From NCBI GenBank assembly GCA_020726505.1, contig JAHLEZ010000006.1, positions 1,240,001 to 1,304,000 on the forward strand: a DNA stretch of 64,000 nt, given 5' to 3'. The notes below the pieces were generated by a model. The model had not been told where the DNA came from, made no database searches, and was given only the letters and a program-made list of their open reading frames with translations. The position numbers and the translations under genes are program-made. Origin of the DNA: Leptodontidium sp. MPI-SDFR-AT-0119. Taxonomy: Eukaryota > Ascomycota > Leotiomycetes > Helotiales > Leptodontidiaceae. This document shows, one piece after another, positions 39,430 to 52,017 of the stretch (positions within the stretch are counted from its first letter, which is position 1; every line of letters begins with the position of its first letter).

Positions 39430-42400
39430 TATAAGCCACGCATGCGCAGCATGGGTGCATGGTTGCCCCAATTACCTCGATCGCAGCATAACAAGAGATG
39501 AACCAGATTTTTCTTTAGCGCGGTTGAGTACCTACCTAGACCTGCCTCTTCATCTTCACTAATCAGAGAGATGGTTTCTGCTTGAGAAGTTTAGGGTTAG
39601 TAGTCGTTGGAGAACCTGAGCAGGTCTATCAAATGTCCGATCATCTCATGCACAGCGCCGCCGAGATTTAGAAGAACCGCACCTTGTGCATTCATCGGCA
39701 CTAGCCGTCAGATCTGATACCCTCCCAGCCTCTCCCATTATTCCGAGATTCATAAGCCCTAAGCCTCTCTCATCAACAAGACTCTATGCGCAAAGGGGAA
39801 TTGTTTGCGATGCGAGAAGTGCAAAGGAAGAGCTAGACTCTTGCTATCATCTGCAAATATCCTTTAGAGTGGAACGGGACGTGTGCCGGGGACGAGAAAT
39901 CTCAAAAAATTCCGAGGTTGGCATTCCATCTGTGCCATCTGGTACCTCAGCTAGAATTGATAGTTGAAACTATCGCGCTAAACTTGGAGACGTGCAGTGA
40001 TCGACATTCAGGCTGATACCACTCGCTTGAGGATGCCACTTCTATCCAAAATGTCGAAAAGGCTAAGACTACGAGTACCCCGCCTAACCTGCATCGCATC
40101 GTGAGGGGCCACGCTACTCATTCACTTGGTCATGATAGAGTTTTGTGGCGTACACCGAACGAATGTCAGACGAGACGCACCGTTGACCATAGCTCAACGC
40201 TTTGATGGTTTGGAGTAGTCCAGACGGAAAGTGGGTGGGAGGCTAGATCCGCCTGTCAATCATCTCTCTGTCTCAGTAATAGCATGACATTAAATGTAGT
40301 GCAGTAGCTCAGTAGCTCAGCCTCGTGTATCGACCAAAGCCCATCTGTCATGTAGCAAAGCGACCAAGAACAGTGCAGGCTGAAAAGCGACAACACAACG
40401 AAAAGCATGCGAGATGCAGATAGTAACCCGAGGATTCACCAGCGCCAAACATGCTGTAATTGTGGCGTTTTGCATTGATACCGTGAAGGGTGCTCAAGTG
40501 GTCATAGTCGGATGATAGTGTAGAGGAACGGTAAAGCTTGAAGCGGATGTTATGAACGGACGGAACGGATAGCTGCACGGCACTCCCCGAAGCTGCGATT
40601 CGTGCGAATTGGGAAAGCACGGAAGACCTTCAGTGCCGTAAGGCTCGATCAGATGAAGAAACAAGCTAATAAGCTGAGGAGCTGAGGAGCTGAGCTGCCT
40701 AGGATGAGGATGTGGTTTTGCCAGAGATCAAAGCGGGGAGCAATGCCGCCATCATCAGCCAACTCAGGCAGCTGGATCCTTCGTACATCGTTATGACTTG
40801 GTTTGTTTGGTGCAGCACAGAGCACATGCATGCTGCGATGGAATATAGTCCGTTTTTCTAGAAGGTTTGGAATTTAGGCCGAGCAGTCCTGAGAGCACGC
40901 CGGCTGTTCATGCTTTGTGCCTGTGCTTGTGCAAGGTATAACGGCAGGAGTCGATTATTCCACTACTGTGCTGTACAGAGGGTAGACCAGGTAAGGCAAG
41001 ACGGGAAACGGCAAGACAAGAGGAAGGGCAATGATGGCATGGCATGGCATCGCCCAAATGGGAGACCGCAACTCGTAGGTAGGATGTATGTGGGCCGAAT
41101 TTGCCGCCAACACTCTGCAAACCTCCTGCAGGGAGGGTATTGAGGACATCTAGACATCCTCTGCGCTTCGAAAGTCGCTTGAAAGTGCTGTGTATTTCTC
41201 GGTACTTAGCCAAGATGGCCTTAATGCCCTGCAAGAGATACATCGTCTATCTCATCTGTTATCACCTGGCAGGCGGATTTGTCGAATCGTCGAGGCAACC
41301 TCGTAAACAGAACAAGCCGCGAGACGGGGCAACAAGACAAGCAAAGTATTTTGTCCGTCGAATAGTCTGTAGATGCGTAGAAACTACGTAGCTAGGCAAA
41401 GTAGTGTTTGGTAAGGGAGGCTTCGGTGTTGAGTGGAGTGAAAGAGGGAAGAGTGGTGCTGCGATGCTTGACTTGCTTTTGCTCCTGCCAAGGCCAATGT
41501 CCGAGCAACCAACCAGCCACATCTCCGCTGCACTTGGGCATGGAGAGCGAGAGGGAGCCATGCCAGGGCAAAAGATCGACATTGGAGTAGACGGACCCGG
41601 ATTGCTGGTTCGGAGCTGGCGATTGATTCTCGACGTTGTCCGTACTGTACAGTACATCAACACCTTGTTTCGCGAACTACTCGAGACCCACTCCTCCTAA
41701 TTGAGATATACCTAGGTATCCATGCAAAGCTGGGACTACAAAAAACAAGCAGGCTCACAAGCTATGTTGTAGCAGCTATCGGCCCGCGGCATCTCGCAAG
41801 AGTCACATACCTCAGTGTATGTGTTGTTTGGGCTCAGAAAGACCTCACTTCGTTCGTTGGCTTTACCCCTAATTGACGAATCTCCCCCCTTTTCGCCTTG
41901 ACTGTTTACGGCCATTGCTCCGACAGTGCCGGCAGTGGTGACTGATGACATTGGTGAGTCTCTTTGCCAGAACATGGTTGATGGCTTTGGGGCAAAATCT
42001 ACGATTGGATTTGCCGTAATGAACCTGGCTGTGGAATCTCAACCACACGAATTCTCGGCCCCCAGGACCGCGGCTAATAAAACTTCTCTTTCCTTGATCC
42101 CTTTTCATGCAACCCTCAGGGGGTGGGAGAGTTACCGTGCAGCAGCAGCAATAAAGTAGCAGTGCCATACCTGGCCAGTTGAACCCAAACAGGGCTGGGC
42201 ACTTGATACCTGCGTGTGGGCGAAGCTCCTTCAAATGACAATCGTCAACTGTCTCTCGCATCATCATCATAACTTATTTGCCATGCCATGCCACGCCGTG
42301 GCCAGGAAACACCACGCCTCATCACAACATGGTTTGAAAGAGACAAACGCCATGCCGCACGAAGCGCGATAGTCAGCCGGAATCAAGATTGCAAAGAGAA

Positions 42401-44016
42401 TCGTTTTGGCTTTGCCAATAACCAGCCGTGCCTAATGCGGACGGCTTCCTTGCGCCTCAGATGATTTCGAGCAGGCCTCCTGGCACACCGCACCCTCCAC
42501 CCAGGCAACCCCAACAAACCAAGCCCGATTGCCCATGGAGCTCCCCCAGTCTCCGATCTGGTGGAACCATCCATTCGCCATCAGTGCCCATCACAGAGTT
42601 GCCGGGAGAAGGTTATATTCCGCCTCTTAATGACTAGCATCAAGATCGATTTCTGCAAGCTGGGAGCCCGCCTAGCTTGTTTTGGTCAGGGAACCTGGTC
42701 GATGCATTCCTTGCTTACAGTGAACTATCCTGTTCGAGGAACAGCTCTGTGATACTTGGTGCAGGAAGACAGCAAATGAAGGCAGTTGCAGGGCCAAGCA
42801 TGGAATGCCTGAGAGCAGTGGTTTGCAGTGGGTTTTGTCCTTCATACTGCAGGATGTTGACATGATATGGCCTCGTGGGACGAAGAGGGTCTGTCGATAT
42901 GTCTCAAGAACACCCCGACGACTGAGACATGCAGTTTCGACTGGTTTCCCAAGTAGTGAAAACGCCTTAGCCTGTTCATCAGTTCGGAGAAGTTGGTTTG
43001 GAACCAGATGCCTTGCTGATCTAGCGCCCCTGACCTTGCCGCTGTCTGCACAGACAGGCCCTTCTTCGTCAAAAAGCCTGGAGCATCTCCACCCTCCCGA
43101 TGGTCTCTGCACAGGACCTGGTCAACTTTTGTCTTCTCCTGCATTCTCTACCCTACCCATCACCAGCCATTGCATTCGACTTCCAGGTCACTTCGGCGCC
43201 CGCCTGCCCCATTGTCCCTGACTGTCCCTCTGGTAACTCAAAGTAGCACCAAGCCTGAAGTCTTCTCTATATTCAACCGACTTCAACGTCTCGACTAAGC
43301 CCAGGGCACTTTCGCTGTCATCAAGAAAGAAACTTGCATCTTGTTCCTGCCACCGTGTTGACGCCACAAACAAACACTGGACAGCTACTCCTGGTTGATC
43401 TGCACTCTGCGTACACACCGCGATCCATGCCCTGAGAGATCCGAAAACATCCTTGCTTTCTGGCAACCAGGGATCAAAACGGCGTTGAGCAGTTTCCATA
43501 CCGTACTCGCAAGCCTTCCGTCGTACGGTATCAAATTTCTAGGAGCCGGATACCACCTCATTGCGAAAAGTCTCGCCGGGAAATTGAAGTTTTCACAACT
43601 GGCTCAACACCAACGCCATCATAGAAAGCCCTCTCGGGTTCAACAGCGCCATTGTCCGTCCCACTTGCCAACTTCCGTACTATCCAGGGCGATATTATGA
43701 GATCATAAGTCCTGGAGAAGTCCCATTCCAGTAACAATCGTCGTTGTTCCAATCAAACGACCTCCTAAGAGCTCAGAAATTCCATACCGCCCCCGTTCCC
43801 AAGAAAGCCCAATGCATTCGTCAGGAACGCCCAATTAGGAGACAGGGTTGAACTACCTTCCAGATCCTCAAGTAAGCCGGATATTTCTTCCCCAAAAACA
43901 ACGTTCGATAGGCTCTGGAAACTCTTACAGGAAGGAGCTGGATAAGTTTAAGCCATTGAAGGCTATACTCCTCTTTTTGGCCAAAGCCAAGAAGCCTGAA
44001 CTCCGGCAGAGATTTC

Positions 44017-44040
44017 AGCACGCTCCAGCACGCTCCAGCA
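44017..44040. repeat. Short tandem repeat AGCACGCTCC
   Basis: Two and a half copies of a 10-bp unit upstream of the Zn2Cys6 gene. Confidence 0.65.
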
Positions 44041-44201
44041 GGGTCTTCTTCTGGGTTGTCCGCTGCTAGGTTGACTCTTTCTTCAGCAACTATCCCTTAC
44101 TTGTCCTCTAGTCCCGTCTAGAGTTGCTTGTACAATCAGGGACCACCAGGACCCAAACGGCCCGGCTACTGCCCGACATCTTTGTACCTTGTGTGAGTGG
44201 G

Positions 44202-44225
44202 GTCCCATGTCCCATGTCCCATGTG
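44202..44225. repeat. Short tandem repeat CCCATGT
   Basis: Three copies of a 7-bp unit, about 140 bp before the Zn2Cys6 start codon. Each copy contains ATG, so upstream start codons would be present if this part is transcribed. Confidence 0.65.
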
Positions 44226-44355
44226 GAACGTGCGGCCTGTGAGAGACTCCCAGTATCCCTCCTCACACTCACAGAGATCTGATCTTGAAGGTCTCTTGCT
44301 CTTGCCTATCAACTGAACCTTCCTCAAAGGACTTGTTGCTCTCTGGTGGGCCGCC

Positions 44356-47001
44356 ATGACCCACTACAACAGCGACGACTATCCAGCAGAAAGAGCAAGT
44401 TCTCGTCCACAGGAGGCATCATTTGAGACTTCGCTCCAGCGGGGTTCTCCTCCATCACAGCACCTGAGCTCTGCAAGTTCTTACGCAGATCTCCGATATC
44501 TCTTCGGCGTCCAAAACACAATGATGAACGCTCCCAAACCAAATCGCAATCGCCGCAAATCCAACCCAAATTCTGACCAAGCCAAACACCGCCGTACCAG
44601 GAGCGGTTGCTACACTTGTCGGTCCCGTCGTGTCAAGGTGCGTTGAGGATAGCAGCGCCTGTAGTGTCTGATAGGATTGTCGACTGACACCCCGCAGTGT
44701 GACGAGAATCGCCCTGTTTGCGAGAGTAAGTATGTGACGCTTGTCAGCTTCTCTAGGTACTGATTATTTCAACAGGGTGCAAGAAAGGCGGCCGAGAATG
44801 TGTATATCCTGAGACCTCGACATCAGCGAAAGCCTCGAGGAGTGCTTCTTCCGGCAATGTAAACCCGTCTTCCCATGAAAGTCCCGGTTCCTCGTCCGAC
44901 GAGTTCGACGAAGGGGTTGTTGTCCAAGAGCGTTTGGAGGCCATACCTGATGAAGACGAGGCCTCAGATGACTATGCTCGCTCCAACAGCTTGTCGAAGT
45001 ATGGAATGCAACAAAGCAGCACCGGCCAGTTCATGAGTGGGCAGAAGTGCACCACGAGATACGATTCCGAGACCCCTTCTCTGGTGCAGGACAAAGGTGC
45101 CTCTCCAACACCATCGACTGAAGGCTCCATCAGCTACGGTGCACACGACACAACAGCGATGTCTAGGCTGAGGAAGACGAGAGCATCTTTCACTTCTAAC
45201 CCTGATGCCCTCAGGAGTGACTGGTCCCACCTCCCTCTCGATCTGCAGTTCTACCTGACGTACTTCTACGAAAATATAACGCATCTCCACTATTCACTGA
45301 AGTTTGACTCGGGGAACTTCCTCCGGACAACATTCCTGGACGCTGCGCTGAGGAACGAGCCACTGCTTTACGCAATTGTTGGGTTTTCGGCATTCCAGAG
45401 AACCTTGCACACCTCACAAGGCAAGATCCAAGATTTCCTCCAGTAAGTGCATTCTGCAGTCTGGCCCTCTGTTCACAGAGGGGATTGGTACCGCAGCTCC
45501 TCTATACACCCTCAAACTCTCTGGACGCATCGCTGATCGCACGTCCTTCAGGTACTACAACAAAGCCGTTTCCTTGCTCCTAAATTCATTGAAGCGAGGC
45601 GAGCGGCACACGAATGGTACCATGCTGGCAGTCCTTCAGCTAGCAACAGTAGAAGTGAGTAGAGGTCCCTTCCCGGCGACTACTAGAGGCTGATCTAATT
45701 GCGCAGGAATTCCTAGGAGACTGGATAAATTTGCTGGGGCACCAGAAAGCAGCATATGAAATACTAACTGAGTTATACACACCGCAAACAGCCATGGCAG
45801 ACCCTATGACTCGCGTAATACTGGGCTGGTACATGAGATTTGACGTCTTTGCCGGCTTGATGGGTGGTTTCGAGACCGTGCTATCTAGGGAATGGTTTTC
45901 GTATGCCCATGAATTTTTTCAACACCAGGTCATGAAAGAGCCTGGCATACTGGACTGGAAAATCGAATCGGCAATTGCGCAGCACCGTCTTATTGCTACG
46001 GACATGTCTTTGCTCTTCGCACGGAGAGGGAAGAGGGAAATTTCAGATCAACAATTCATCGCGGAAAATGATATTATTGCGAGAAGGATCGAAGAATGGA
46101 AAACGAAGATGGACCCGGCTCTTCAAGATCCCCGTTACTTGGTTACGGATTTTTCAGGAGCTCGCCCAGTCGACCCGGACGACATTGTCAACCCGTACAT
46201 ACCCGGTGTTATATATAGTGGGCCGTTATGGGTTATGAACATTGCTCTTATCGACTGGTATGCCATTGACATGATGCACAAGTATCAGACTGCTCTTACG
46301 ATGCAGGCACAACCAAGCGCTGATCTCGGCATGATAGCTTATGCCAGCTGTCAACTGTTCGAGGCTGTCGAGTTCTGGCCCAGAAGTCCACCTGGTACTG
46401 TAGTAGCTTGTCAGGCAAGCCTCGGAATAGCCTGTTTATTTCTGCCGAGAGATGAAACGCATAGCATGTGGGCTCGCCGGAAGTTGGCTACGATTGAATC
46501 GAACGGGTAATTTTTGCTTTCACTGGGTCTCTCGCCCTGCTAATACTGGTGATCAGATACATCTATCCGTATACATTCCGAACCAAAATGGCCGACTTGT
46601 TCCAAGACCGATCATGCATGCACTGGTGGCTCCCGAATGACGAAAACTACCCACCAATCGTTCGCTCGATTCGGAAATTCGTGGAGGAACGCACATCTCC
46701 AGCAAAAACCGAGCCAGCTGAGGATTTGCGAGATATGAAAGCGATATTTGCTTCGCTGAAGCTCGACGATGGGAAATCAAACTTCACATCACCAACGGAG
46801 AAAGGGAACAATGCATCGAGTAACCTAGCGTTTGCACGCCATCAAGGCTCGTACGTCGATCATAAGGACTTGAAAGCTATTGGTCCTCACGCTGGAAAAG
46901 ACGACTCTTACCAGCTTGGCTTTGATGACGGCCAAGGATTTTGGGATGAAGGTCAGGGCGGAGGGATGTATGAGATCCCTAGGCCACCAGGATATCGATA
47001 G
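44356..47001 (+). CDS. Zn2Cys6 transcription factor with Fungal_trans_2-like domain
   Basis: Six exons: 44356-44637, 44698-44725, 44776-45442, 45552-45654, 45707-46506 and 46557-47001, giving 774 residues. The binuclear zinc cluster is C85-x2-C88-x6-C95-x6-C102-x2-C105-x6-C112 and is spread over three exons; the 28-nt exon 2 carries CDENRPVCE. An acidic Ser-rich linker follows. The rest is a helical regulatory region resembling PF11951 proteins (LQFYLTYFYENITHLHYSL, then YYNKAVSLLLNSL, VILGWYMRFDVFAGLMGG, and KMADLFQDRSCMHWWL). It is a nuclear DNA-binding regulator; its targets are unknown. No metabolic cluster adjoins it. Confidence 0.92.
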
Positions 47002-48104
47002 AATTTTCAAATACACCGATGACGACGATATGAGGCAGTTGAGTGCACGGGCGCGCGAAATTGTGCTCGAAAGAGTTCTTGTCCGATGGACTGCATTGGA
47101 TCCAGATGCTCGAGCCAATTTCGCCAGTAATGTTGACGAATTCTGATTTTGGGCGGCCGCTTATGCTTTGAAATCTTCGCGTTTGTTTCAGAGCTTGCCA
47201 ATTACTTTTTGATATGAGCTGGCTCTTGTCTCGGTGGACGAGTCATTGTATAACAGTTAGAGAGAATGGATCTGAAAATACACCATCTCCAGCTAGTTGG
47301 AATGTAACATGAAATGACGGAATATTTGAGGTTGTTGCTGCAGCAGCTTTGACCGACTTGTAGAAACAAAAACGATATATTTGAGGAATTATCTGTCTGG
47401 CCAAGGTTGAAAGGCAGCATTGATCAAGAACCGCCAGAGTGTGTATTACTCAACCTTGCCGAAGCTGCTTCTTTCTTGGGCATGGATAGGTCGTGATTCG
47501 CAAGTAAGACACGATACAACACAACAATATATAAGGAAGATTAATGGCAACATGAACGAGATGAATAATAGCGAAATTAATCCCCGGAGCACTTCCTGCT
47601 CTGAACCCAAACTCCCGATCTGCGAGTTATTGAGGTCCTGGGAATCGAAAGTCTGGCAGAGGCCTTTCTTCGTTCTTCTAATATTCCACTGGAAATATTT
47701 CTTGAGGGGCAACCCAGAAGACATACCTGTGCATGTAGAAAATATATAGTGGAGATTGGTGTTTGAGCATTTGAAAAACGATGGGGATGAGGAATGGTTA
47801 GCTATGGATATCCCATCTCAACTCGCCTCGCTTGTGGTGTGGTTGCGTCAAAATATGCTCTGAGCAACGCTAGGCTTGAACAGGGCTAGAGCGTCTCGAA
47901 AGCTCCTTCCCTTGCAACATCGCGAGCACTCTCACCTGTGAGAGGTCCAGCAATTCCCATACCATACCTTACCACAGTCCAACCCGCCCAGCACCTCGCA
48001 TCTTCACAAACAACCCACAGCATAATCATCAGCCTTCGATCGATTCCACCGCCTGGAAACCATCTTCCCCTGGACCTGAAAGTCGGCAGACACCACAAAG
48101 CACA
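47002..48104. other. Intergenic region of 1.1 kb
   Basis: The 3' flank of the Zn2Cys6 gene followed by the NOT2 promoter and leader. It is AT-rich on the left and holds no supported gene. Confidence 0.55.
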
Positions 48105-50605
48105 ATGAATCGACCAGGTATGGATTTGAATGCTCCTTCTTCCCCACAAACAGCCCCGCCGCATGCCAACCACTGGCGACCAACTTGTCTGCTCAGTATG
48201 CCTGGAGATGGAGAGAGGGTACGCATCGTATACAGAGGGTTTTGGAGTGTTTGTCGTCTGTCAGTCAGATTGGGAGTATTGGGAGCAAAGGAAGACTGCC
48301 TGCCCTTGTCAACGCCGCACAGTCTGGAGCACGACACGCGCTGCAAGCAAACTCTCCACCAGCCCTGTCATTGTACTGCAGACACACGGAATGCCCCTTC
48401 TTTTCTCTGGTCGCATTACTGGCAGCCTTTTTCCTCGGAAGAAGAGTTCGGACGCAGTGCCCGTGAGCCTGCTTCGCACTTCTGGATGTGGCTGCTATGC
48501 TATGGGCTCTCCTAAACTTGCTAGCTCTCGTTCTGTCAAGCAGATTGATCATATGGGAATGCCACGCTGACTCTGTATTCAAGCCGTCGGACCCCAATCC
48601 CTACGCGGTATGCCAAACGGCTTCCAAGCCCAGCAACAAATACCCCAGAACAGGAGCGTATCGAGCCGGTTACCGCCCAGCGGAAAGATGGGTACGAATG
48701 CCTTCGAAGGAATATATACATCAGAGTTGAGGTGTGCTGACTGCGTGCTACTATAGCTGGTAACGGGACAACTTGGGGATTCGGTGGTGGAGTGCCCATG
48801 GGAAGCGCAGGTCTTGGAAATGCACGCCCTGGTAATGCTCCCATGACGAGTTTTGCACAAACAATTGGTGGTTCATCTCAGCCTGCAACGTCCCTAGACC
48901 TCTCGTAAGTAACTGGCTCAATCTCCTGGGCTACCTCTGTGGCTCTAGCAAGATTGAAACCTCGAAGCCGCAGATCTAAGCCCTCTTGCCTCCACAACTT
49001 AGGCGGACAAAAGACTTACCTTACCTCTGCAGAGAATTCCCATCTTTATCCAATAACCAACCTCAACCCAGCCAGTCAGCGTGGGCTGCATCTGGACCTC
49101 GAAATTTGGGACCGGCATCGAATATGCGACTGCAACAGCAATCGGGGCTATCATCACAACAACAGCTGAACAATCAGCAGCAAACTCAGCAGCAACAAGA
49201 GGATCTGTTTAGCTCGTCCTCACAATTACCGAGTAGTCAGGGAGGGTTCAGATTTGGCAGCCAGAATGCGGTTGGCCAGTCCTCACAATCCAACCCCGTG
49301 GATGACTTCCCCCCTTTGAACAGGAACGCAAATGGAGAAATTGGGCAGGATCGGAGCTCGAACGTAATACCGAACGTCGGATTCGGTGCTCAGTCGAACG
49401 GCTTAGGCTTTGGTTCGGCAAATCCGCCTCAACCGAGTCGAAATAATGGCCTACTCAATGCGTTGTCAGGGAGCAATCGAGTAACGACGGGAAATCGCGT
49501 GGCCTCACCGGGAAGCATATCGGGTGAGTGGTGAATATTCGCCAGTTAAGGTCAATTAACACTAATCCTTTATGAAGTCCTTTCAGCCTCTAGATCGCCA
49601 ACCGAAGGAAATCGCCAAGCCTCAGGTGGTGTATCTGAGAGTGACACAAATGTGAGTCCATGTGTACGTATCGGTCTACGCGGGACGATGCTAATCAAAC
49701 CCCAGACTTTCTCCAACACGCAGTTCACTTCCTCAGCACAACACCATCAACGCGAAGAAGCAACAGCACATTCCATCATGTCGAGGTCAGACGGCCCTCA
49801 GCAGGACGTTGCGCGCTCGCAAACCATGGATTCCGCCGTGGGCTCCGCGCAAAGCAACGCCGATGAGTCCAACCTCGAAGTTCAAGATCCACTGCCCGGC
49901 ATGAGCGAGATGGATAGATGGGGCCTCAAGGGATTCTCTGTCATGATGAACAACTTCCCTGACTATGCGGCGCTTATCAGTGGAACGGACATGGCTAACT
50001 TTGGGTTCGATCTTAACTCCAACGAGTGAGTTATCAGAATGGCAGAAACTGCGAATCCTGTGTTGACAGACCATAGGAACATCTCATCGCAACTCTATTC
50101 GTTGTGGGAGAATGAGCCACCGCGACCAGCAGTTCCTCGATTCACCTTGCCAGAATGTTACACCGTTGGAAATGTCGCTGCTCTGGAGACGAAGATGTCC
50201 AATTTCAACGATGAAGCTTTGATCTTCATGTTCTACAGCAACCCAGGAGATGTTCAACAGCTTATGGCCGCCCAAGAACTGTAAGGAAGCAATGATTGCA
50301 AGCTGAGCGTTCTTGAGACTAATCGTGTGTAGTCACAACCGCAATTGGCGCTACCACAAGAAGTTGCAACTCTGGTTGACCAAAGACGAAATGATGGTTC
50401 CACAATCCATGGGAAATGGTACAGAGCGTGGCTATTACGTCTTCTTCGACATTAAGCAGTGGCACCGCGAACGTGTGAGTATTCTTCTGCTAGTCGAATC
50501 ACGTCATGCTTAGATCTAACACTGTGATAGCGGGAGTTCACCCTCATCTATGACGATCTCGAGAACCCCTCTCTACCCAACTCGCTTCCCCGCACTCTTG
50601 TATAA
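48105..50605 (+). CDS. not2: CCR4-NOT complex subunit NOT2 (CDC36)
   Basis: Nine exons: 48105-48117, 48584-48691, 48757-48904, 49033-49523, 49587-49651, 49706-50025, 50077-50280, 50333-50474 and 50531-50605, giving 521 residues. Phases are consistent throughout. The N-terminus has the conserved fungal segments SLRGMPNGFQAQQQ, TTWGFGGGVPMGSAGLGNAR and LDLSEFPSLSNN, then a Gln/Asn-rich region. The C-terminal NOT2/3/5 domain (about 384-510) includes PRFTLPECYTVGNV, DEALIFMFYSNPGDVQQLMA and WRYHKKLQLWLTKDE. NOT2 is a scaffold of the deadenylase complex that shortens mRNA poly(A) tails and also acts in transcription. The first coding exon holds just four and a third codons before a 466-bp intron; it is chosen because the phase and MNRP start suit the family. 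Confidence 0.93.
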
Positions 50606-51299
50606 ACATCCGTGGGTTGTGTTGTCACAGTGGCTTGGTGGAGCTGTACAGGTCCTTGCTTTCTCAATTGGCACTGTTAATTACAGAATTCTTGAAGCAA
50701 TCAGAACGGTCCTACTTGACAGAGCTGCCGAAAGTCGTCGTGTATCACAACTCCAATGGTGCATAGTCCTATGGGCGGCGTTCATTCACGGGCTATCAAT
50801 GGAGTCAACAGCTCTGGATGGCTGAGCGGAATTGTGTCTTTTTTGGGGCGTCTTTGTAACCCGGCGAGGTTTGCATCCTGGTTGCTTACGGGATCGATCA
50901 TGAGATACTAATGATCATGATAATTGAAAGTAAATTGTCATGTTGCTCTGCGAAACTCTTCAACTTCCAATCTCATTCATTGATAAGGAAATGGCACGTG
51001 ACGATTTTAATATCTTTTATCTACTTGGACACAACGCGACTCTTTCAGGGCCACTCTTGTATACATTCACGATCCCAACGTTTATCTATTGATTAAATCC
51101 CACTGTATACGACTCTATCGTGCGACGGCTCCTGCTTTGACATCCTACAGCTCCTCACAATTCATTGTCTCTAAATCAGAAGGAGGTGGTATCAGCGTCG
51201 TGCCTGCCAACCTCCATTGTCATCAAAGCTGCGCTCACTCCTCCGAGCACTCAACACCCATCATTCACAGTACGCCCATCTATTGCTACTACCACAAAA
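50606..51299. other. Intergenic region between NOT2 and the CUE-domain gene
   Basis: It contains the NOT2 3' flank and the promoter of the CUE gene, both on the plus strand. An open frame begins at 51165 in phase with the CUE protein, but the conserved start is the later MADQ. No other feature was seen. Confidence 0.55.
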
Positions 51300-52017
51300 A
51301 TGGCCGACCAGACGATAAGTCTGCCGCAACTGGTCTTCATATTGCTGCTCAGTGGTTTGGCCATCCGCTTCTTCTTCTTCTCGACTAGTTCCGGGTCGCA
51401 AACTCGTAGTTCCAACTCAGCAAACAATGTTCGTGCAAGAGAGGCAGATGTGGAAAGGATACAGCAGATGTTCCCTCAGGTATCACGGCGAAGCATAATG
51501 TGGGATCTGCAGCGGAATGGGGGAAATGTTGTGGCTACCACGGAGAGAATATTGAGTGGCAGGGGTTTGGAAGTGGTATGTTCTCCCCGCTGGCAATTTG
51601 GGATCGGAATCATCGCACAGGCTTGGATTTATTACAGGAAGTTGACGATGGATGGACTGATTCTAATCTTTGTATTTCTAGCCTCCGCAGTCGTTTCAAC
51701 CTCCTCTGCCAGTTCCTGCCTCCTCAACAGCATCCACGGCAGCCCCAGCACAAGCAAAGCCACTTCAACCAGACTTGATCACACGATACAACCTCAGAGC
51801 AAAACTGGCAGAGGAAGCCAGTAAAGTGGAGGGCTCGGCGGAGGAAGAGGTGGCTACATCGACGGGGAAGCAGAAGCAGGGGCAGGCCTGGAGTGCGAAT
51901 AAGGGAGAGAGGCAGGCATTATTACAGAGGAGGAGAGAAGAGATGATTATGGCAGCAAGAAGGAAGATGGAAGCTAACATAGCGGCCGAGGCTGCGAAAG
52001 GAGCACAAGCAGAATAA
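51300..52017 (+). CDS. CUE-domain ER membrane protein, Cue1-like
   Basis: Exons 51300-51575 and 51682-52017, both in phase 0, give 203 residues. An N-terminal membrane segment (about residues 7-27, LPQLVFILLLSGLAIRFFFF) is followed by a CUE ubiquitin-binding domain (about 45-90). This has the MFPQ motif and the helix WDLQRNGGNVVATTERIL. The C-terminal half is charged and helical (ITRYNLRAKLAEEA to MEANIAAEA). In yeast, Cue1 anchors and activates the E2 enzyme Ubc7 at the ER for protein degradation; the same layout of anchor, CUE and helical tail is seen here. The start codon is taken as MADQ, because the upstream in-frame extension is not protein-like. Confidence 0.88.

Larger units (their letters stand above)
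35171..44355. other. Gene desert of 9.2 kb
   Basis: No frame longer than about 150 codons and no recognisable family occurs here on either strand. The first 0.8 kb should be the permease promoter and the last few hundred bases the leader of the Zn2Cys6 gene. Between them are microsatellites, one MITE and many short unrelated frames (for example 36814-37203 plus, 37574-37828 plus, 43112-42672 minus). It may be a relic of old insertions or a region carrying non-coding transcripts; the sequence alone does not decide. Confidence 0.6.

Noticed and set aside
38569..40018. 15-bp direct repeat (ACATTCAGGCTGATA at 38569 and 40004)
   Set aside because: Could mark the edges of an old insertion, but no terminal repeats or coding remnants lie inside the ends. 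One such match in 9 kb is not strong evidence.
48130..48570. Overlapping frames of 93-146 codons
   Set aside because: They sit within the first intron of NOT2, overlap each other in all phases and have no family resemblance.
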